From contig NZ_CP062788.1 of the NCBI RefSeq assembly GCF_025136295.1, positions 1-64,000 of the forward strand: DNA of 64,000 nt, in the 5' to 3' direction. The stretch comes from Aestuariispira ectoiniformans (GTDB taxonomy: Bacteria; Pseudomonadota; Alphaproteobacteria; UBA8366; Aestuariispiraceae). Shown here one piece after another: positions 18,117 through 27,868 of this stretch. The notes beneath the pieces are model-generated. The model was not told the DNA's origin, made no database searches, and saw only the letters and a list, made by a program, of their open reading frames with translations. The position numbers were made by a program, and so were the translations under genes. Every line of letters begins with the position of its first letter. Within the stretch, counting starts at the first letter, position 1.

Positions 18117-19169
18117 TTACACTCGCTTCATGAAATAATCATGCTGACGAATGCAGCGCTCAATCGTATCTTTGTTTGCCTGGGTCCAGGCAATAGTTTT
18201 CTCCAGACCATCCCTGACAGATACCGACGCTTCAAACCCCAGCTCACGACGGGACTTTTCTGTTGCCCCAAAGCGGCGGCCGGAACGATCCCAATCACGG
18301 GCCGGTTTCAGGTCCACCGGGGTTGGGTTGTCCGCCAGTTCGTTGATATACTCTGCCAACTCCCGAATGGTTGTTTCGACACCCGATGCCAAATTATAGA
18401 CTTCGCCTTCTTCTCCGTTGGCGGCGCATGCCATCAGGCCTCGTGCCATATCTTCAACGAAGATAAAGTCACGACTTGCATTGCCCCCATTATCCAACGG
18501 GAGTGCTTCATGGTTCAGTGCTTTCCAAATAAAAGTCGGAGTGACGTTACGCCATACCGAATGCACTGTACCACGCCAACGCCCCGCCCCAAGAATCTCG
18601 CGAGGTCCGTAGACATTCTGAAAGCGCGCTTTCACAATGGGCAGACCATGGCGCATCCAATAATAGTTGCCGTATAGTTCGCCGATCAACTTAGAAATTG
18701 AATAAGGGCTGTCATGATACAAGGAGACCGGAGCATCTTCGAAAGTAGCAGACGCTTCGTCATAGGTTTTTTCCGCGACAGCACATCCGGCAGCAGCATA
18801 GACAACCTTCTTGAGAGTCTTGATATCCTTTAGCCGCTCAAACAACTTGAGGCTGGTAAGGGTGTTATTCTCATGATCTGCCAGCGGGTCGTGAATAGAC
18901 GACTGGTTGCCATGGTAACATGCCAAGTGCCACACATAGTCCAGGTCTTCCGGCAACGCCTTAAGAATCCGTTCTTCAGTAATACTGCCGAACAGGAAGT
19001 TCACTGCGGGATGTTCAGGAACATTGCTGATATCCGATGACAGTAGGTTGTCAACAATAGTCAGGCTACGCGGTTCCTGTTCAAGCAATTGGGCAACCAG
19101 GTTGCTTCCAACAAAACCCGCGCCGCCAACGACAAGAATATTATTACCTTTAAACGGCGAGTCGGTCAT
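18117..19169 (-). CDS. NAD-dependent SDR epimerase/dehydratase
   Basis: A 350-residue extended SDR enzyme. The NAD loop VVGGAGFVGSNL is at residues 13-24. The catalytic Tyr-Lys pair is in DSPYSISKLIGE, but where GalE has the catalytic Ser of its SSS motif this protein reads YAAAGCAVAEK, with Ala. This pattern recurs, from memory, in a common family of such epimerases, so the protein is likely active with altered chemistry. It lies two bases upstream of the 2-epimerase gene. The reaction, for example C4 epimerisation or dehydration of a UDP-sugar, is not fixed. Confidence 0.82.
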   Translation of the reverse strand: MTDSPFKGNNILVVGGAGFVGSNLVAQLLEQEPRSLTIVDNLLSSDISNVPEHPAVNFLFGSITEERILKALPEDLDYVWHLACYHGNQSSIHDPLADHENNTLTSLKLFERLKDIKTLKKVVYAAAGCAVAEKTYDEASATFEDAPVSLYHDSPYSISKLIGELYGNYYWMRHGLPIVKARFQNVYGPREILGAGRWRGTVHSVWRNVTPTFIWKALNHEALPLDNGGNASRDFIFVEDMARGLMACAANGEEGEVYNLASGVETTIRELAEYINELADNPTPVDLKPARDWDRSGRRFGATEKSRRELGFEASVSVRDGLEKTIAWTQANKDTIERCIRQHDYFMKRV

Positions 19170-19190
19170 TGTCCGTATTCCTGAATATGG

Positions 19191-20123
19191 TTAGGTGCTC
19201 GGGGCAGAAAGGTGGCTATAGACGTCAGTAACGCCATGAGCATCATACCAAGACAACATTCGGCGAATTGTTTCCTCAAAGCCGATCCCTGCCTTCCAGC
19301 CAAGAACAGCTTCGGTCTTGGAAGGGTCCAACACAACAGCAGGCACATCGTCATCTCCAGGAGGGACAATGGGGACCGGTTGATCAAGAGTGATACCCAG
19401 GTAATCAGAAACAACGTCAAAGACGTCCTTAATGCTTCGCCCTTCACCCGTGGAAATATTAAACACACCTGTTGGCGAGCCCTCTTCCAAGACAAGGTCC
19501 ATGACGGAGAAAAAGTCCTCCATATCCATGAAGTCCCTGACTGTATCGGAACAAAAGCAGCTCTGCCCGGCCTTCAGGCGCTTATAAAATGTCGGTATGG
19601 GGCCAATTGCCAGCCGTGGTCCGGTGATGTTCGCCAGGCGCAACGACGTGACCGGCAGGTCAGACATCATCGCGTAAAGTTCGCCTGCGGTTTTAGAGAT
19701 ACCGTAACTGGTGAAAGGCTGCACTGGATGATCAACGGGGATCGGCACCTGATTTGGGCGACCGTAACACAGAGCCGTTTGAAGGTTCACAAAGCGCTTT
19801 ACATTATGCCGTTGCGCCGCTTGCAAAACGTTAATGGTGCCCTCGACATTGGTTGCAGCATCTTCTCGCCAATCCATTGGGTCTTTATAGGCTGCTGCAC
19901 TATGGATCACATAATCTGGCTCGAAGCGATCAAAAGCATCGCAGACAACTCCGTTGTCGACGATACTTCCTTCGACCACAGTCAATCCCGGGACCTGCGG
20001 CAATACTTCTCGTTTGCCGGTCGCAAAGTTATCGAGGGCTAATACCTCATGACCTTGCCCGATATAGCGTTCAATCAGGTTAGACCCAAGACAGCCGGCC
20101 CCACCGGTAATTAAGATATGCAC
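19191..20123 (-). CDS. SDR sugar epimerase, first of a tandem pair
   Basis: A 310-residue extended SDR protein with NAD loop ITGGAGCLGSNL at the N-terminus, an active-site Thr in LQTALCYG, and YGISK for the Tyr-Lys pair. It is clearly paralogous to the next gene (shared YKDP-DW, QTALCYG and RLANxxGPR blocks), so a duplication gave two related enzymes. The layout recalls the WbmF/WbmG-type pairs of Bordetella O-antigen loci that act on 2,3-diacetamido-uronic acids. Substrate is inferred from the operon, not seen. Confidence 0.82.
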   Translation of the reverse strand: MHILITGGAGCLGSNLIERYIGQGHEVLALDNFATGKREVLPQVPGLTVVEGSIVDNGVVCDAFDRFEPDYVIHSAAAYKDPMDWREDAATNVEGTINVLQAAQRHNVKRFVNLQTALCYGRPNQVPIPVDHPVQPFTSYGISKTAGELYAMMSDLPVTSLRLANITGPRLAIGPIPTFYKRLKAGQSCFCSDTVRDFMDMEDFFSVMDLVLEEGSPTGVFNISTGEGRSIKDVFDVVSDYLGITLDQPVPIVPPGDDDVPAVVLDPSKTEAVLGWKAGIGFEETIRRMLSWYDAHGVTDVYSHLSAPST

Positions 20124-20132
20124 GATCTACCC

Positions 20133-21071
20133 TTATTTCTTATCGTCATGTTTCAAATGCGTATAACCGCCATGAACCCCGAATTCTTTGAAGTATTCCA
20201 CACCGCGGCGAACTGTTTCTTCCAGGGGAGTGAACTCGATGTCACCGAAATCAGCAAAGGTGCGCGATGGGTCGAGCAGAATGGACTCTGCGTCATCCTC
20301 CCCGATTTCGCGGACTTCGGGTTCCGGGTAGTTGTTGAGTTTCATTGCCTTCACAACAGCGTCGTAAAGTTCGATGATGGCAACATCGGTACCAGAAGAG
20401 AAGTGATAGGTACCATTTCCCTGGCCATCCGCTGCCTTGACCGCATATCGGGCCAAGTCACCGACGAACACAAAGTCACGACGCGATTTAGTGACAAAGC
20501 ACCCTTTACCTTGGCTCAAGCGATCATAGAAGATCGGCAGAGGGCCGCTGACGTTGCGGGGACCAATAACATTTGCAAGCCGGAACGTGACATAGTCGAT
20601 CCCGGACAGACGCAAGTATTCCTCTGTCACGGTTTTTGAGATCGAATAGCTGGAGTTGTCAGCGTTGATCGGATGGTCCAACGTTACCGGCTGCTCCGTC
20701 GGCTTTACACCATAGCAAAGCGCAGTCTGGAAATAAATGAAGCGTCCGACATTGAACTCTTTGGCGGCATTGACGAGGTTAGCTCCACCGACACAGTTTG
20801 TCATGGTATCGCTGTACCAATCACTCGGGTCTTTGTAGGATGCTGCCGTATGGACAATCACATCCGGGCGGAAATCCCCAACAACCTTGTCGATTAGTTC
20901 TTTATCGGCAATCGAGCCTTCAATCTGGGTCAATTTGGGATGTTCCGACAGATGCTCGGGCCGACCGGTTGCATAATTGTCGATACTGACGACTTCATCC
21001 CCTCGGGCGAGGAGAATTTCAGCAATATGTGAACCTACCTGCCCACAACCACCTGTAATGAACGCTTTCAT
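20133..21071 (-). CDS. SDR sugar epimerase, second of a tandem pair
   Basis: A 312-residue extended SDR protein: FITGGCGQVGSH NAD loop, HTAASYKDPSDW, FQTALCYG with the catalytic Thr, and SSYSISK for the Tyr-Lys pair. ATG 21071 is chosen for the MKAFITGG start, with AGGAAG upstream; an in-frame start at 21116 lacks a clear ribosome site. It is the paralogue of the gene at 19191. The pair may act as a heterodimer or on successive steps of the same sugar (inference). Confidence 0.82.
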   Translation of the reverse strand: MKAFITGGCGQVGSHIAEILLARGDEVVSIDNYATGRPEHLSEHPKLTQIEGSIADKELIDKVVGDFRPDVIVHTAASYKDPSDWYSDTMTNCVGGANLVNAAKEFNVGRFIYFQTALCYGVKPTEQPVTLDHPINADNSSYSISKTVTEEYLRLSGIDYVTFRLANVIGPRNVSGPLPIFYDRLSQGKGCFVTKSRRDFVFVGDLARYAVKAADGQGNGTYHFSSGTDVAIIELYDAVVKAMKLNNYPEPEVREIGEDDAESILLDPSRTFADFGDIEFTPLEETVRRGVEYFKEFGVHGGYTHLKHDDKK

Positions 21072-21116
21072 ATAATCACTTCCTACTGCAAAACTGATAG
21101 CATAAAATCCGCGCAC

Positions 21117-23030
21117 CTAGCGCAACATTGCCCGGTACTCGGCCGCCTTATCATGAAACTGTTGATGCCACAATTCCAGACTCAACAACCCCCAGGTCTT
21201 TCGTGAGAAGCGTCCCACTTTGTCAAAATTCTGCAACACTGCATCGTAATTGATGAAGTCCCTGGTCTTTGTTTTGGAGCCGTGGAAAATGTCCTGAACC
21301 ATATCAGAAAGCTCGCCCGCAAACCACTCACGCAACGGCACAGGAAAGCCCATTTTATCTCGCCGGTGCACCAATTCTGAGGGCAGCACATCTTTGTAAG
21401 TCTGCTTTATCATATGTTTCATATGGCCGCTTTCAAATTTGATGTCAGCGGGCACAGTCGCGACGAATTCTATCAGCCTGTGGTCAAGAAACGGGACCCG
21501 GCTTTCAAGTCCATGCGCCATACTCATACGATCTTCAACTTGCAGGAGCGCCGGCAGCAGACACTTAAAGTCAAAGTGGGTCATGCTATCGAAATATGCC
21601 TCTTTGCGAACGTTACGATGGTTATTGAAGATCGCCTTGAAGTCTTCAAATACCTTTTCGCGATTGAGACTATGCCAGTCGACTTCATCCTTCATATCGG
21701 TCGAGCGATCTACCAAACGGAAGTAACGCGCATCCAGCGGTTCAAACAGACCTTCGCGCCAGAATTCCTTGATAAGGGGCTTATATTCACGCAGAACTCC
21801 GAGATTAGGAATGATCGATTCCGGCGTAACAACGAAGTTTCCGTTTTTATATGTACCGTCTATGGCCGCTTTGATTGCCTGCTCAAAATAGGCGACAACA
21901 TAGCGGGCGTAACCACCGAAAATTTCATCCCCACCTTGGCCACCGAGAACGACTTTCACATGCTCACTGGCCAGCTTCGAGACCATATACTGAGGAAAGG
22001 AGCCGGGGCCGGCTGTCGGTACGTCAAGATGATAGACAACCTTTTCGATATGGTCGCAGAAGTCTTTCGCGGATATGTCGATCTGGTGCAAGTTCTGACC
22101 ACAGGAGTCAGCTGCCATCTGTGCGTAATGGCTTTCGTCATAGCCGTCAAAGCATGTGAACTTTCCGTGAAAAGCTTGATTGTTTTCCGGCGAGTGACGT
22201 ATGGCCAGACTTGCGATTAGGCTTGAGTCGATGCCGCCGGAAAGATAACTGCCAATCGGAACATCACTGCGAAGATGCACGTCAATGGAATCGTCCAATA
22301 ACTCCCTAAGGCGTTCATCGAAATATTTGGCGGTATGCATATAGTCAATGTCATAGCAGACATCCCAATACCGCTCGATTTTGATCTGCCCGTTTTCCAG
22401 TACCAACTGGTGACCGGGCATCAACTGCTTCACGCCTTCGAATAAGGTATGTTCGCCTATCGTATATTGAAATGTAAGATATTCTGAAAAGGCACCTGCA
22501 TCCGTCCGAATATCGGGAAGTAACGGGAGAAGCGCTTTGATCTCAGAAGCAAAGATGAGTGTGTCGCCAACAACTGCATAGTAAAATGGTTTGATACCGA
22601 ACCTGTCGCGTGCGGCAAATAAGCGCTTTTTACGTTCATCCCAAACAGCAAAGGCAAACATTCCACGCAGATGGCTTGTGCAATCGCTACCGTATTTTTC
22701 GTACGCAGCGAGAATCGTTTCGGAGTCCGACGAGCTCTCAAAGTTCCATTCTGAGGAGAGCTCCCTTTGCAATTCGAGATAGTTGTAAATTTCACCGTTA
22801 AACGTAAGCACCGAACCATTTGGGGCGGTCATTGGTTGCGCACCGTGATCGGTGAGGTCGATAATGGACAGTCGGCTGTGCGCAAACCCGACGTTCGCCT
22901 CTTGCGCCATCCACGTGCCGGCACCATCGGGTCCCCGATGCACGATCAACTGATTCATTACATTGAGTTTGTTCTCTAGATTAGGAACAAAGCCGTTGTT
23001 CAGGTTTACAATTCCCGCGACACCACACAC
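21117..23030 (-). CDS. asnB: Asparagine synthase-like glutamine amidotransferase
   Basis: A 637-residue two-domain enzyme: an N-terminal glutaminase of class II that must start with Cys right after the initiator Met, and a C-terminal AsnB synthetase domain with YLSGGIDSSL (pyrophosphate loop SGGIDS at about 264-269). An upstream ATG at 23042 would bury the Cys, so the GTG at 23030, directly before the TGT of CGVAGI, is the true start. HRGPDG and FNGEIYNY are the glutaminase blocks. In glycan operons such enzymes can turn a sugar carboxylate into an amide, which fits the diacetamido-uronate genes beside it. A true asparagine synthase is the other option. Confidence 0.93.
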   Translation of the reverse strand: MCGVAGIVNLNNGFVPNLENKLNVMNQLIVHRGPDGAGTWMAQEANVGFAHSRLSIIDLTDHGAQPMTAPNGSVLTFNGEIYNYLELQRELSSEWNFESSSDSETILAAYEKYGSDCTSHLRGMFAFAVWDERKKRLFAARDRFGIKPFYYAVVGDTLIFASEIKALLPLLPDIRTDAGAFSEYLTFQYTIGEHTLFEGVKQLMPGHQLVLENGQIKIERYWDVCYDIDYMHTAKYFDERLRELLDDSIDVHLRSDVPIGSYLSGGIDSSLIASLAIRHSPENNQAFHGKFTCFDGYDESHYAQMAADSCGQNLHQIDISAKDFCDHIEKVVYHLDVPTAGPGSFPQYMVSKLASEHVKVVLGGQGGDEIFGGYARYVVAYFEQAIKAAIDGTYKNGNFVVTPESIIPNLGVLREYKPLIKEFWREGLFEPLDARYFRLVDRSTDMKDEVDWHSLNREKVFEDFKAIFNNHRNVRKEAYFDSMTHFDFKCLLPALLQVEDRMSMAHGLESRVPFLDHRLIEFVATVPADIKFESGHMKHMIKQTYKDVLPSELVHRRDKMGFPVPLREWFAGELSDMVQDIFHGSKTKTRDFINYDAVLQNFDKVGRFSRKTWGLLSLELWHQQFHDKAAEYRAMLR

Positions 23031-23169
23031 TCTAATCACCATCCACTACAAAAAGCGGTTTTTTCACGAGTAAGACCGCATAAACGCACGCACAGGCTTC
23101 TTTACCAAAACGTGTAGGACTTGTAACCCTTTCAACGCAACCAGATGAAAAAAATTAAAGTTCATGGGG

Positions 23170-24294
23170 CTACGCCACCGCAGAAGTGACTGCTTCCACT
23201 ACTCTGTCGACCTGATCATTCGACAAATACGGATGCATCGGAATGCTGATCACATGTTTTGCAAGTTTCTCCGATACGGGCAAACCTCCCTGCACGACTG
23301 GAAACGACTTGTAGCCGGTTTGCTGATGCATCGGCAGAGGATAATAAACTGCGGTTGCAACCCCGTTGCTTCGGCATGCAGTTTGGACAACATGCCGATC
23401 CTCTACGACAAGCGTGAATTGCGCCCAAACAGACTTAAGCCCTCTTGGCACTTTCTGCCGTTGAATATTTGACGGAAGCTTTTCCGCATAGCAGTCGGCT
23501 ATGCAATTTCTAGCACGAATCTCATCTTCAAATATCGCCAGCTTCTCAAGAAGAATTGCCGCCTGCATCGTGTCCAGGCGACTGTTCAGCCCCAAGCGGA
23601 CATTATCGTATTTATCGGCGCCTTTGCCATGGAAACGAAGGGAACGAAGCAGTTCCGCTTTTTCCGGGGAAGACGTCATGACCGCGCCGCCATCCCCATA
23701 ACAACCCAGTGGCTTCGCCGGAAAGAAGCTTGTCGTAGTGTAATCCGCCAGGGTTCCAGTGCGCATACCATCCAATTCAGAACCCAGGCTCTGCGCAGCA
23801 TCGGCCACAAGGAGCAGTCCTTCGCGATCTGCTATTTTTCGCAAGGCAGGATAATCACAGGGAAGCCCGAACAGGTCCACGGCAACAACGGCCCGTGGTT
23901 TCAAGCCAAGCCCGCGTGCGGTTTCAAGGCCCGCCTCCAGGCTCTTGGGGTCGATCGTGAATGTGTCCGGGTCCACGTCCAAAAAAATCGGGGTAGCACC
24001 AGTTGCAGGCACGACTTCAGCCGTAGCAACAAATGTAAATGACGGGGCGAAAACAGCATCCCCTTCGCCAATCCCTTCGGCCATCATCACCAAAGATAGG
24101 GCATCGGTTCCGTTCGCACAGGTCACGACATGATCGGCCCCGGTAAAATCGGAAAGCTCTTCTTCAAGTTTCGTGACTTCGGGACCCAGAATATATTGGC
24201 CATGATCGAGGACCCGTTTTATTGCATCATCCACCCGATCACGAATCTTTAACTGCTGTGCGGCTAGGTCAATTAGAGCAATCGGAGCCGTCAT
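23170..24294 (-). CDS. wbpE: WbpE-type UDP-3-keto-sugar aminotransferase
   Basis: A 374-residue PLP enzyme of the DegT/DnrJ/EryC1/StrS family. [16 protein letters not shown] holds the PLP lysine at residue 194; VADAAQSLG holds Asp165 and Gln168 for cofactor binding. The GCYGDGGA form and the neighbouring WbpB and WbpD genes point to WbpE, which puts an amino group at C3 of UDP-3-keto-GlcNAcA. It overlaps the WbpD gene by 26 bases, so the two are translationally linked. Confidence 0.9.
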   Translation of the reverse strand: MTAPIALIDLAAQQLKIRDRVDDAIKRVLDHGQYILGPEVTKLEEELSDFTGADHVVTCANGTDALSLVMMAEGIGEGDAVFAPSFTFVATAEVVPATGATPIFLDVDPDTFTIDPKSLEAGLETARGLGLKPRAVVAVDLFGLPCDYPALRKIADREGLLLVADAAQSLGSELDGMRTGTLADYTTTSFFPAKPLGCYGDGGAVMTSSPEKAELLRSLRFHGKGADKYDNVRLGLNSRLDTMQAAILLEKLAIFEDEIRARNCIADCYAEKLPSNIQRQKVPRGLKSVWAQFTLVVEDRHVVQTACRSNGVATAVYYPLPMHQQTGYKSFPVVQGGLPVSEKLAKHVISIPMHPYLSNDQVDRVVEAVTSAVA

Positions 24295-24871
24295 CGGTAA
24301 TTTCCTCTAGAATGTTTTCCCCAACCTGCCGGTAACGATGCCCCTCTCTTGGGCAGACAAGATCCTCGCCGAGGATTTCTCCGGAGCGGCTGACCCAGCC
24401 GATTCTTTTCGCAGGAACCCCTGCCATCAAAGCAAAAGCAGGCACATCTTTCGTAACGACCGCCCCCGCTCCTACTAAGGCATATTGACCGATGGTGACG
24501 CCACAGACGATTGTACAATTCGCGCCGAGAGAAGCCCCCCTCTTAACAATCGTATCCCGATACTCGTCCTTCCGCTCTACGGCAGCACGTGGATTGATGA
24601 CGTTCGTGAAGACCATACTTGGCCCACAAAACACTTCGTCTTCAATTGTGACGTTATCGTAGATGGAAACATTGTTCTGAACTTTAACCCTGTCCCCCAG
24701 GACAACACGATTGGCAACAAAGACATTCTGACCGAGAGAACAGTCCTCCCCGATCACAGCACCTGCACAAACGTGCACCCAATGCCAGACACGACTGCCC
24801 CCTCCTATGGAGGCGCCCTCATCGATGATCGCCGTGTCATGAAAGACAGGGCCCCGTTTATCAATCGGCAT
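24269..24871 (-). CDS. wbpD: WbpD-type sugar N-acetyltransferase
   Basis: A 200-residue left-handed beta-helix acetyltransferase with hexapeptide repeats ([31 protein letters not shown] and others), and the family block [14 protein letters not shown]. WbpD uses acetyl-CoA to acetylate the C3 amino group made by WbpE, giving UDP-2,3-diacetamido-2,3-dideoxy-glucuronate. The pattern and neighbours fit this well. The 3' end overlaps the start of wbpE. Confidence 0.92.
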   Translation of the reverse strand: MPIDKRGPVFHDTAIIDEGASIGGGSRVWHWVHVCAGAVIGEDCSLGQNVFVANRVVLGDRVKVQNNVSIYDNVTIEDEVFCGPSMVFTNVINPRAAVERKDEYRDTIVKRGASLGANCTIVCGVTIGQYALVGAGAVVTKDVPAFALMAGVPAKRIGWVSRSGEILGEDLVCPREGHRYRQVGENILEEITDDGSDCSN

Positions 24872-24872
24872 A

Positions 24873-25820
24873 TTAGGCCTCTACCTGGCGACACAATGGA
24901 TGATAGTCACCTTGCAATGGTGACTTGGCGCTATGGCGGATATCGTACACTGTTTCAATGCAGGGACGTGCATCGTCCAGACCAAAGCCACCGCCGGAGA
25001 GGACATCCCGATAGCTTTCTGTATGAAGTTCAGTAAATCCGTCGGAGAACTCAAGCTCTTCGGTGCCAATGCGAATAGACCGGAAAGTCCTCTTTCCAGC
25101 ACTCACAGCCTGCTCAGGGAGGTAGTTCGCATTGATTGAGAGGAACCAACGCACCCGGGCTCGCTCATATTCCAAATAGCCAGACGCAACGTCGGCTTCA
25201 TGCAGATGCACGGTGTTTTTCTTCACTCGGCCAAAGACCCACCCGAGCATATCGAAAAAATGAACGCCAATATTCGCCGCAACACCGCCGGATTTGGTGT
25301 CGTCCCCTTTCCAACTGACGCTATACCAGTGACCACGGGACGTCAGATACGTCAGATCAACGTCAAAAACTTCGTCGGAAGATGAGTTCTTCACCTTTTC
25401 CCGCAGCGCCTTGATTGCCGGATGCAACCTCAGTTGCAGTATGTTGTAGATGCGGGCATCGCCCTCCCGCTCTACCTCGCGGAGGGCATCGACATTCCAC
25501 GGAGTGAGCACAATCGGCTTCTCACAAATTGCGTGGGCATTATTTCGAAGAGCATGGCGGATATGAGCATCATGAAGGTAGTTCGGGGAGCAAATGCTGA
25601 AGTAATCGACAGCCTTGTTACGCCGACGGAGCAGGTCTATGTGCCGGTCAAAGCGCTCAAACTCGACAAAAAAATCCGCCTCAGGAAAAAAGCTATCGAT
25701 TATTCCAACCGAGTCATTGGGATCAAAGGCGGCAACAAGTTGGTTCCCGGTATCCTGAATAGCTTTCATATGACGTGGTGCAATATACCCAGATGCCCCA
25801 ACAAGCGAAAAATTTTTCAT
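24873..25820 (-). CDS. wbpB: WbpB-type UDP-GlcNAcA 3-dehydrogenase
   Basis: A 315-residue Gfo/Idh/MocA oxidoreductase that oxidises C3 of UDP-N-acetylglucosaminuronate. The NAD(P) loop [10 protein letters not shown] is near residues 8-17; the catalytic EKP is at 100-102 in ICEKPIVL. The ATG at 25820 is chosen, preceded by GGGAGAGG; an upstream in-frame start at 25847 has no such site. It is the first gene of the minus-strand operon that runs to 15846. WbpA, which makes the substrate, is not in the window. Confidence 0.9.
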   Translation of the reverse strand: MKNFSLVGASGYIAPRHMKAIQDTGNQLVAAFDPNDSVGIIDSFFPEADFFVEFERFDRHIDLLRRRNKAVDYFSICSPNYLHDAHIRHALRNNAHAICEKPIVLTPWNVDALREVEREGDARIYNILQLRLHPAIKALREKVKNSSSDEVFDVDLTYLTSRGHWYSVSWKGDDTKSGGVAANIGVHFFDMLGWVFGRVKKNTVHLHEADVASGYLEYERARVRWFLSINANYLPEQAVSAGKRTFRSIRIGTEELEFSDGFTELHTESYRDVLSGGGFGLDDARPCIETVYDIRHSAKSPLQGDYHPLCRQVEA

Positions 25821-26117
25821 AGCCTCTCCCCCGAAAGATGCCTGCAAACAACCCTATAAAAAACCACATGTTTAAGGGTAGAATCATTAGTGATGGCGAA
25901 ACACCGCGTTTTATCTATAATAAAACTTGGTATTTTGAAACTGGAAACATAAATATCTATCCGCCCTTTTTGGAGTTGGCCTATTCCAGCCAACCGTTGA
26001 GATGACGTCCAAATGTCCGTAACACTCTGGAGAAAAACAACCTTCGGCGCGAGTGTGGCACACCCCCTTTAACTGGCCAGTACATTCGCCAGTTTACGTT
26101 CGAAACCCAATTGCAAA

Positions 26118-26969
26118 TCACCCCCATCTAAAAGCCGCAAGCATTAATCGCATAGCCTCACCGGGCGTAATTAAAGCTTTCCGCTGGCGGTGCAGCACTT
26201 TTAGTTCATCCGGTTTTGGCCAAGAATGATAGGACGATTTTAACTGTGACTGGGGGGTATAGAGTTCGAACGACGGTGCACTGCATTGAAATGCCTGCAG
26301 CACCATCGACGCCAGAAGCTTACCCGCGGCAATATTATTGTTGACCATATGCTGGAAGACACTACCGGTCTCGTCGCGTTGAATGGCGACCTGGCCAAGA
26401 GGAGTTCCCTCATCCAGGGAGGGTGTAACCTCGAAGACGGTCGATCCAATCGGCGCTCGTTTTGTTCGCAATGCGTGGAATTCCCCCGCGATCCCTTTGA
26501 ACGAAGGAAGCAGGCTCGAATGAACGCACCACGTTCCATAATGCGGAATGTCCAATATTTTGGGTTGAAGAATATCCCCCACCCTAATGATCAATAAATC
26601 AACGTTACTATTCTGAAGTTCCGCTGCGATTTCCGGAGAAGAGAAGTCCGCAACTTTCCGATAGCGGACCCCTCGCAGTTGCGCGGCACGTCGGAGTGAA
26701 TAGAAGGTCCCGGTTTGTGGGGAACAGCGGAACACTAAGGTCAGAAACTCATAGACTTTAAAGGCGCCGTTGGTAAAAACCAGAAACAGCCAGTATCCGA
26801 ACGCCATACGCCGTAAAAGGGATATTGCTCCACCTATTATTGACGAGGTTCCTTTTCGCGGCGATGCCGCAATGTACAAACCAGTGATCTGAATATCGGA
26901 CATATTGAACAACTGAGCGAATATAATATTCGACGTCATATCGTCATTAGCGAATATGGCGACTTTCAT
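26118..26969 (-). CDS. Sugar formyltransferase-like protein with altered active site
   Basis: A 283-residue protein of the methionyl-tRNA/sugar N-formyltransferase fold. VHSSLLPSFKG carries the catalytic His (residue 150), SLDEGTPL carries the Asp (186), but the first residue of the triad, normally Asn two places before the His (NxH), is Cys148. A long hydrophobic insert near residues 55-80 is unusual. It could formylate an amino sugar made by the DegT enzyme upstream, or have lost that activity. It is preceded by GAGG eight bases from ATG 26969. Family placement is fairly sure; activity is not. Confidence 0.75.
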   Translation of the reverse strand: MKVAIFANDDMTSNIIFAQLFNMSDIQITGLYIAASPRKGTSSIIGGAISLLRRMAFGYWLFLVFTNGAFKVYEFLTLVFRCSPQTGTFYSLRRAAQLRGVRYRKVADFSSPEIAAELQNSNVDLLIIRVGDILQPKILDIPHYGTWCVHSSLLPSFKGIAGEFHALRTKRAPIGSTVFEVTPSLDEGTPLGQVAIQRDETGSVFQHMVNNNIAAGKLLASMVLQAFQCSAPSFELYTPQSQLKSSYHSWPKPDELKVLHRQRKALITPGEAMRLMLAAFRWG

Positions 26970-26982
26970 TGTTTGGCCTCGA

Positions 26983-27858
26983 TCAAGGTTTTTTAGCCCA
27001 AACAGAAATTGGTTCGTCTTCATCGGAGGATACGACCTGGCATCCCAAGCCAATAAACCGCTCACAAATCTCGTCCTGTGTTGGGAAAATAAGACTCGGC
27101 GGAGCTATATTTACCAGAACGACCTCCCTGCACGATGCCCATGAAGCATTGCTCAGACTAATTCCGCTTGCAGTTGGCAACAGCGACAAAAATGGCACAA
27201 TTAGATCGGCCACACGACTTTGAAGGAATGCGGGAAGCCTCGTGACCATGGAGCGGACCAAACGGAAAATCAATCCAAACGCATCGTTTTTTCGAGGGTA
27301 AAACCAAACACCGATGATCCCACCCGGCCGGGTAACGCGGACCATCTCGGAAAGGCCTTTCCACGGGTCTTCCATATAGGCCAAGACACCGTATGAAAAA
27401 CAAGCATCCACAGTGTCATCCTGAAGAGGTATGGATTGACCATCGGCATGGAGAAGCGTGGCACCAGGAACTCTTTGAGCCACAGTACACAAGCCCGATT
27501 GCGAGATATCCAATCCAATCAGGTCGAGTTCAGGATTAGCCTCTTTCGAAAGCGCCAAATGAACGCCATCCCCCGTCCCAACATCCAGCCAGCACCCTCC
27601 ACCACTTTTCGAAGAGGCGGATTTTAGCAAAAAAGTCAAAAACCGGTGGGCGGTTTCTTTTTTTGCGGTAGGAATGTCCGGTATTCGGTTCTGCTGCCAA
27701 TGCTCATCAAAATACCCCGACTTATCCTGCAGGAATAAATATATGCCTTCTGAGTTTCTCTTGAATTCTCCGTGTGTCGGGCATTGGACCGCCCCATACG
27801 TCCCCTGAAGCTGTGTATGACAATACGGACAACGCATTCGGCCATTAATCGTGTTCAC
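26983..27858 (-). CDS. SAM-dependent methyltransferase with zinc-ribbon start
   Basis: A 291-residue class I methyltransferase. An N-terminal zinc-ribbon-like segment (CPYC with a second Cys near QCPTH) precedes the SAM loop LDVGTGDGVHLAL and the block DACFSYGVLAYMEDP (methyltransferase 11 type). A GTG at 27858 preceded by GGGG has the best ribosome site; an upstream ATG at 27888 overlaps the DegT stop, and an ATG at 27837 is also in frame. It sits between aminotransferase and formyltransferase genes and probably methylates the same sugar or its glycan (inference). Confidence 0.82.
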   Translation of the reverse strand: MNTINGRMRCPYCHTQLQGTYGAVQCPTHGEFKRNSEGIYLFLQDKSGYFDEHWQQNRIPDIPTAKKETAHRFLTFLLKSASSKSGGGCWLDVGTGDGVHLALSKEANPELDLIGLDISQSGLCTVAQRVPGATLLHADGQSIPLQDDTVDACFSYGVLAYMEDPWKGLSEMVRVTRPGGIIGVWFYPRKNDAFGLIFRLVRSMVTRLPAFLQSRVADLIVPFLSLLPTASGISLSNASWASCREVVLVNIAPPSLIFPTQDEICERFIGLGCQVVSSDEDEPISVWAKKP

Positions 27859-27868
27859 GCCAAAGCCC

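Noticed and set aside
26071-26094. Hairpin (7-bp stem) after the formyltransferase gene as a terminator
   Set aside because: There is no T-run on the minus strand after the stem, so it is too weak to call.
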